A DNA stretch of 64,000 nucleotides, taken from a bacterium. Its GTDB lineage: Bacteria > Patescibacteriota > Gracilibacteria > UBA1369 > GCA-2718715. The position numbers were made by a program, and so were the translations under genes. Shown piece after piece: positions 59,931 to 64,000 of this stretch (the first letter of the stretch is position 1; each line of letters opens with the position of its first letter). The stretch covers positions 1 through 64,000 of the forward strand of contig JABJGM010000005.1 of NCBI GenBank assembly GCA_018662325.1. Direction: 5' to 3'. The notes under the pieces are model-generated. The model saw only the letters and a program-made list of their open reading frames with translations. It was not told where the DNA came from and did not search any database.

Positions 59931-61056
59931 TCCAATCGGTTAAAAATTGAGAATCTTTTAGATTTTCAACTACGGTATCATTATATTTTAAAACAATCAA
60001 AGTCATATCATCAATTTGGACTGTTTTATTGGTAAAATCAGATAGATCTTTTGATATAGAAGAAAAAATATCTAAAGATGTATTCTGATGAGAATACTTT
60101 TTAACTAAGTCTGATAAATGATCTAAACCAAAAAGTTCACCATTCTCATTCATAGCCTCCGTAATACCATCCGAGTACAAACAAATAACATCACCTTTAC
60201 TTAAATTAATTTTTTTCTTCTCTGCAATACTTGAAATATCATCTGACATAGCTAATGCAATACCTCCAGCAGGCATAACTTCAGTTACACCCTCATCAGC
60301 TCTATAAATAATTATATGCTCATGGCCACATCCAGTATATTCAATATATTTATTCGAAGGAGAATACTGAAAAAACAAAGATGTCATAAACATAGTAGCA
60401 TTAACTCTAGGAGTTAATATATGATTAATATTTACAGCTACATCTTTACAATCAGGAAAGTCTGCCAAGAGGACGTCAAAAAGAGTACTCACCATCATCA
60501 TAATTAGTCCAGCGGGCGCACCATGGCCAGTAACGTCTCCTATATATAAAAAATACTCATCGTTTAATTCTCTTACAGCAAATGAATCTCCACCGATCTC
60601 TTCGGAAGGTCTTGTTTTACAAACTATATCAAAATTAGGAACAGAAGGAACAGACTTAGGTAATACAGATCTCTGAATAGAAGCTGCAACAGAAAGTTCT
60701 TCACTCATTCTCTCTTCTTCTTTGATAACAGATGAAATTTTTTTTAGATTAGCAGTAACATCATTAAAAAAGAAAGCTAAGAGACCAAATTCATCAGGCG
60801 TATATATCTTAATAGGAACAAAAGGTTTACCAGCTATAACGTTTGAAACTTGATCGATAATATAATCTAATTTGAGAACATATTTGAAATACAAAGAAAA
60901 ATTAACTAAAAGTAGACTTAACAAAGAGGTGTAAAAAAAATAATAATCAATAAAAAATTCTTGCTTATAAATGTAAAGCAAAACAAATGGTATCAAAACA
61001 ATTATTTGATAACTTAAAAATTTATAAAAGGATTTTGATCGAGTAAAAACAAACAT
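59923..61056 (-). CDS. membrane SpoIIE/PP2C-type phosphatase (RsbU-like)
   Basis: 377 aa. Two N-terminal membrane helices within 12-65 and a HAMP-like linker come first. The SpoIIE phosphatase spans about 125-365: 'AASIQRSVLPKSVP', 'EIGGDSFAV', 'LYIGDVTGHGAPAGLIM', 'GDVICLYSDGITEAMN' and 'QIDDMTLIV', which supply the metal-binding Asp residues. It should dephosphorylate a STAS anti-anti-sigma protein, and that gene overlaps its start by 1 nt. No anti-sigma kinase or matching sigma factor is visible. Confidence 0.9.
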   Translation of the reverse strand: MFVFTRSKSFYKFLSYQIIVLIPFVLLYIYKQEFFIDYYFFYTSLLSLLLVNFSLYFKYVLKLDYIIDQVSNVIAGKPFVPIKIYTPDEFGLLAFFFNDVTANLKKISSVIKEEERMSEELSVAASIQRSVLPKSVPSVPNFDIVCKTRPSEEIGGDSFAVRELNDEYFLYIGDVTGHGAPAGLIMMMVSTLFDVLLADFPDCKDVAVNINHILTPRVNATMFMTSLFFQYSPSNKYIEYTGCGHEHIIIYRADEGVTEVMPAGGIALAMSDDISSIAEKKKINLSKGDVICLYSDGITEAMNENGELFGLDHLSDLVKKYSHQNTSLDIFSSISKDLSDFTNKTVQIDDMTLIVLKYNDTVVENLKDSQFLTDWNV

Positions 61057-61412
61057 TATAATTGATTAATTATATCTTCTAATAATTCATGAATTGAAAT
61101 AATCTTTGTTAATCCTACGGCTTCAAAACAATCTAAAACTTGGGGTTGTGGTTTAAGTAAAAAAAGTTTTTGATTTTTAGACTCTAGAGCATAAAACAAA
61201 GACACCAAAAAACCTATACCTTCAGAATTAACATACTCAAAATATCTTAAATCAAATATTAAATAAGGATCAGTACAAGAGTTAATAAAATTATTTAGAG
61301 CGGGTTTTACATCATCAATGTTAGCTTTATCAAGTTTCCCTTTAAACTCTACAATTAAGTAAGGATCAGTTGAAATTTGTTTATCCAATACATTCAAATC
61401 AAGTTGTGACAT
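61056..61412 (-). CDS. STAS-domain protein (anti-sigma factor antagonist-like)
   Basis: 118 aa. Typical SpoIIAA-like fold with 'YLIVEFKGKLDKANIDDVKPAL' and 'LIFDLRYFEYVNSEGIGFLVSLFYALE'. The serine in 'NSEG' sits where the regulatory phosphoserine (DSSG) normally is. It probably toggles by phosphorylation, reversed by the SpoIIE phosphatase whose gene overlaps its 3' end. The binding partner is unknown and could be the upstream transporter-like protein. Confidence 0.9.
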   Translation of the reverse strand: MSQLDLNVLDKQISTDPYLIVEFKGKLDKANIDDVKPALNNFINSCTDPYLIFDLRYFEYVNSEGIGFLVSLFYALESKNQKLFLLKPQPQVLDCFEAVGLTKIISIHELLEDIINQL

Positions 61413-61445
61413 TATTAAAATTAAATCAATTTAATTATAAATCAA

Positions 61446-63641
61446 TTAAATGTTTTCTAAAACTGTATTCAGGAATAACACCTCATTCTGTCTACCAATA
61501 ATAGAATAAATATCTCTTAATTCAACTACATCTTCCTTAGATTGTGCATTTAAAAAATCAGATTGATAAATCCTATCATGGAAAAAGCTTAAGATTGTAT
61601 TTAAACTGTATTTTGAATCCAACATAGTCCAAATAGATCTAGAATGTTTTAATTCATCGAAAGTAACATGTTTACAGGCATAATAGATTCCTTTTTTATA
61701 GAGATTAAATAAAAATAAATTTAAAGGTGTTTTAATTTTCAAATTAAATTTATAATCAATTTTATTATTAATTAAAAACAACAAAAGATAAGAATGGTCC
61801 AGAGGATTCTGAGAAGAAAAAAGTTTAAATATATAACTATCTAACAAATCAACTTGAAACTTTTCAATTGCACACAAAGCATAATACTTTGATAAAGGCG
61901 ATAATATATCCCAATTATCTTTGTAAAATTTAACAAACATAGGATCATCAAAAGATGATAAAGTTTCATAAATAAGTTTAGCAGACGAATCTAAATTCAA
62001 TTTTGAAAGCTCACATAAAGATTGTTCAACTTCAAATCCAGCAAGTATTTTAAAACACAGTATTTCAGTCTTTAAATTCATATCTTTAGTAGATTGAAAA
62101 AGATGATTATATTTATTTAAAATAGCAGACTTGGTAATTGATAAGTCTTCAAGCTGGGAACGATGATCCTTTAAGATATTTCTAATTATTTTACAGGTTT
62201 TACGGTGATAATTTTTATTATCAAATAAATTTAAATAAGCATCAATATAATTAATATTTAATTGTTTATTTAAAATATATAAAATCTTTGAATAAACAGA
62301 ATGAGAAAGATCATTTTTAAGCAAGAAATCTGTTAAAAAAGGAATGTAACATGATTTGAAATTTTGCTCCAAGATGAAAAGAGCATTGATAATCTTAAAG
62401 TCAGAATTTGCCAATTTAATTTCATCCAATGGGTATTGATCGTATGCTGATTTAAACTTTAAGGCAAAATAAACTGAAAACAATAGGGCGATAATCATAA
62501 AGAAAGATAAATAAGCATAACTTGCAAATAAATTATAAGTGAGAAATATAAACCCAGACCCAAGAATTAAAGCTAAAGGACGGTAGTAAGATTCATTTAA
62601 TTCCATAAATCGAACTCTTGAATTGTGATCAAAAGCATAATAAGAACTATGATAAGCATTATAATGAAGTATATTCGACAATTCCTGATTAGTTTTAAGA
62701 ATTAAAGTAGACAAAAAATTAAAGTGAAAAAGACTTAAAAAACTCAAAAGAGCTAGAGTTATGGGGGAGACAAGCATACTTTTAACTACACCTAAAAATC
62801 TTAATATATGAGATGCAAGAAATAGCTGAAAGAAAATAGCTAATCCACCAAAAACAATATGATAAAAACCAAGTTCAATTGCAAAAGATGCATGATAATT
62901 CAAATCTAATAAATATAAATATTGAAATTCAAGAAAGACAAAAAACAAAACCTGAAAAAATACCACAAACTTAACTACGGACAATTTTGACTCAGAATCA
63001 GAATCCGTAGGACTTTCATTAAACTCAAATAAATGATTAAAATCCTGCTTTAAAGTTGAATTCTCGTGCAGAACAATAATAGGCAACAAGAAAGCAGAAA
63101 GAAAAGCACAAATAAAGAAAATACTCTCAAAAGTAAAATTATAAGCAAATAAAGATATAAACAAACCAGCTAAAATAACAGCAAGCGTTTCGCTAGCTTC
63201 AACAACTGGAAAAATTCTCGTAGACTGAATGGGACTAAAAAGATCTTCAACAAATAGATTCTTAGCTATTTTAATCTGATTTAGAATCAAAGAAAACGCA
63301 AGAAAAACACATGTTATAAATAATATCTGATGGGAACTAATAAAAGGTAAAATAAGAGTGAGGAGCGAAAACATTGAAACCAAAATTGAAAAAACCACAT
63401 TTAGTTTATATTTTGAAAAAATATTTTTAAACAAGAAATATCCCAAAATCATAGCAACACCATGAGTCAAAAATAAATTAACCAAAAACTGAAAGCTATA
63501 AACTTCAACAAAATAGATAATTAAAAAACTCCAACCAATCACAGTTAAGAACTTAACTACAAACGAAATGCATACACTAAACATCAAATCTGTGAATTCA
63601 GTTTCATATACATTAATCAGTCTTAAAATTCTATCTAACAC
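61446..63641 (-). CDS. multi-pass transporter-like protein with C-terminal HEAT-like repeats
   Basis: 731 aa with a GTG start. About twelve membrane helices over residues 1-400 have the look of the ATP/ADP-translocase (NTT)/MFS type ('SRIFPVVEASETLAVILAGLF'-like loop, 'RFMELNESYYRPLALILGSGF'). A soluble helical region of about 330 residues follows, with HEAT-like repeats ('FLTDFLLKNDLSHSVYSKILYIL', 'KTCKIIRNILKDHRSQLEDLS'). The same two-part design occurs in bacterial NTT-like proteins. Transport activity and substrate are uncertain. First gene of the operon with STAS, SpoIIE and queA. Confidence 0.65.
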   Translation of the reverse strand: MLDRILRLINVYETEFTDLMFSVCISFVVKFLTVIGWSFLIIYFVEVYSFQFLVNLFLTHGVAMILGYFLFKNIFSKYKLNVVFSILVSMFSLLTLILPFISSHQILFITCVFLAFSLILNQIKIAKNLFVEDLFSPIQSTRIFPVVEASETLAVILAGLFISLFAYNFTFESIFFICAFLSAFLLPIIVLHENSTLKQDFNHLFEFNESPTDSDSESKLSVVKFVVFFQVLFFVFLEFQYLYLLDLNYHASFAIELGFYHIVFGGLAIFFQLFLASHILRFLGVVKSMLVSPITLALLSFLSLFHFNFLSTLILKTNQELSNILHYNAYHSSYYAFDHNSRVRFMELNESYYRPLALILGSGFIFLTYNLFASYAYLSFFMIIALLFSVYFALKFKSAYDQYPLDEIKLANSDFKIINALFILEQNFKSCYIPFLTDFLLKNDLSHSVYSKILYILNKQLNINYIDAYLNLFDNKNYHRKTCKIIRNILKDHRSQLEDLSITKSAILNKYNHLFQSTKDMNLKTEILCFKILAGFEVEQSLCELSKLNLDSSAKLIYETLSSFDDPMFVKFYKDNWDILSPLSKYYALCAIEKFQVDLLDSYIFKLFSSQNPLDHSYLLLFLINNKIDYKFNLKIKTPLNLFLFNLYKKGIYYACKHVTFDELKHSRSIWTMLDSKYSLNTILSFFHDRIYQSDFLNAQSKEDVVELRDIYSIIGRQNEVLFLNTVLENI

Positions 63642-63662
63642 TTAAATTGTTTAAATCTTTAT

Positions 63663-63671
63663 ATTATATCA
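63663..63671 (-). promoter_or_regulatory. extended -10 promoter of transporter/STAS/SpoIIE/queA operon
   Basis: Minus-strand TGATATAAT, 21 nt before the GTG start. It partly overlaps the tsf terminator T tract. Confidence 0.5.
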
Positions 63672-63701
63672 AAAAAAAGCCACTAATAAAAGTGACTTTT
63701 A
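63670..63701 (-). terminator. tsf terminator
   Basis: Minus strand AAAAGTCAC / GTGGCTTTT (one G-T pair) followed by an 8-T run. Confidence 0.75.
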
Positions 63702-63725
63702 ATTAAAAAGCAGATAAAAAACTAA

Positions 63726-64000
63726 TTAAACAGCTAATATATTAAATTCTTTAACTTCTGCAGAATTTTCTTTAGCATATTGAGCTATAGTTTTATCAGG
63801 AGATACAACGTAATCTTGTGAAGTAAGAGAAATAGTATTTCTAAATTTAGCTTCTTTTCCTTTTAAGATATTATCCCAAATATTTTCTGGTTTACCAGCT
63901 TTTTGTAATTCATCATTCCAAAATTCTGACTCTTTAGCAATAATTTCGCTTGAAACATCTTCTGGATTTAAAAATTCAGGTCTAGTAGCACAAGAATGCA
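63726..64000 (-). CDS. tsf: elongation factor Ts, C-terminal part (runs off the window)
   Basis: 91 codons, absent from the ORF track because the start is outside. The translated text includes 'EFLNPEDVSSEIIAKESEFW', 'AGKPENIWDNILKGKEAKF' and 'SPDKTIAQYAKEN'. These follow the EF-Ts pattern of P..L..EDV...I..KE, GKPE.I...I.G...KF and DP.KTV..Y. EF-Ts recycles EF-Tu-GDP. rpsB is expected upstream beyond the edge. TAA stop at 63726-63728. Confidence 0.9.
   Translation of the reverse strand, partial: HSCATRPEFLNPEDVSSEIIAKESEFWNDELQKAGKPENIWDNILKGKEAKFRNTISLTSQDYVVSPDKTIAQYAKENSAEVKEFNILAV

Overview
The window is a 64 kb piece of a very AT-rich bacterial chromosome that uses the standard bacterial code. 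TGA works as a stop, for example in the ATGA overlaps rnhB/csaB-like and rmlD/rmlA, so the TGA-as-glycine recoding of Gracilibacteria and Absconditabacteria does not apply. Several traits point to the Candidate Phyla Radiation (Patescibacteria): a PrgI plus TraC N-terminal pair, a separate VirD4/TraD-like ATPase, VanW, large orphan proteins, a ProRS without editing insertion, a sigma-region-4/HARE regulator and few biosynthetic genes. I cannot name the lineage.

Layout. 1-665: end of an rRNA operon (23S 3' end, 5S, terminator). 0.7-4.2 kb: a DUF2779 nuclease, then PrgI/TraC-N and a kinase-like gene. 4.3-12.9 kb: lepA, a P-type Ca2+-ATPase-like pump, tRNA-Gln, an MscS channel with an ABC-2 exporter, and an M23 hydrolase. 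13-15.2 kb: rpmA followed by an iron-sulfur cassette (BolA, CGFS glutaredoxin, DUF1858-IscA fusion). 15.2-20.9 kb: tRNA-His, an unassigned structured RNA candidate and three orphan genes. 21-23.5 kb: tig, a wHTH protein and rplS. 23.6-39.6 kb: a long minus-strand run in which dTDP-sugar and wall-polymer genes (rmlA/B/D-like, a ketoisomerase, a CsaB-like pyruvyltransferase) alternate with rnhB, proS, infB, rpsA, clpC and ruvB. 39.6-48.3 kb: envelope genes (CPBP protease, VanW, DUF1624, M23-SLH, 3D/PG-binding protein) and the VirD4-like ATPase. 48.3-53.5 kb: aspS and dnaE. 53.6-59 kb: tRNA-Leu, a sigma4-HARE regulator, and a two-gene membrane/ATP-grasp system. 58.9-64 kb: queA, a SpoIIE phosphatase, a STAS protein, a transporter-like HEAT protein, and the 3' part of tsf.

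The best candidate for an undescribed system is 55167-58953. It encodes a PKD-domain protein with a multi-pass membrane C-terminus. Next to it is a single polypeptide joining a RimK-related ATP-grasp ligase, a degenerate retropepsin-like segment and a QEGLA/MATCAP-type (DUF1704) metallopeptidase with HExxxH. That places a putative peptide-bond 'writer' and 'eraser' in one chain, recalling eukaryotic tubulin tyrosine ligase and MATCAP.

Expression signals are unusually legible. At least eleven promoters fit TTGnnn - 17 bp - TAnnnT, several others have an extended TGn -10, leaders are mostly 0-20 nt, and Shine-Dalgarno sequences are almost absent. A near-perfect CIRCE operator covers the -10 of the clpC promoter, implying HrcA control. 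All four tRNAs encode their 3' CCA.
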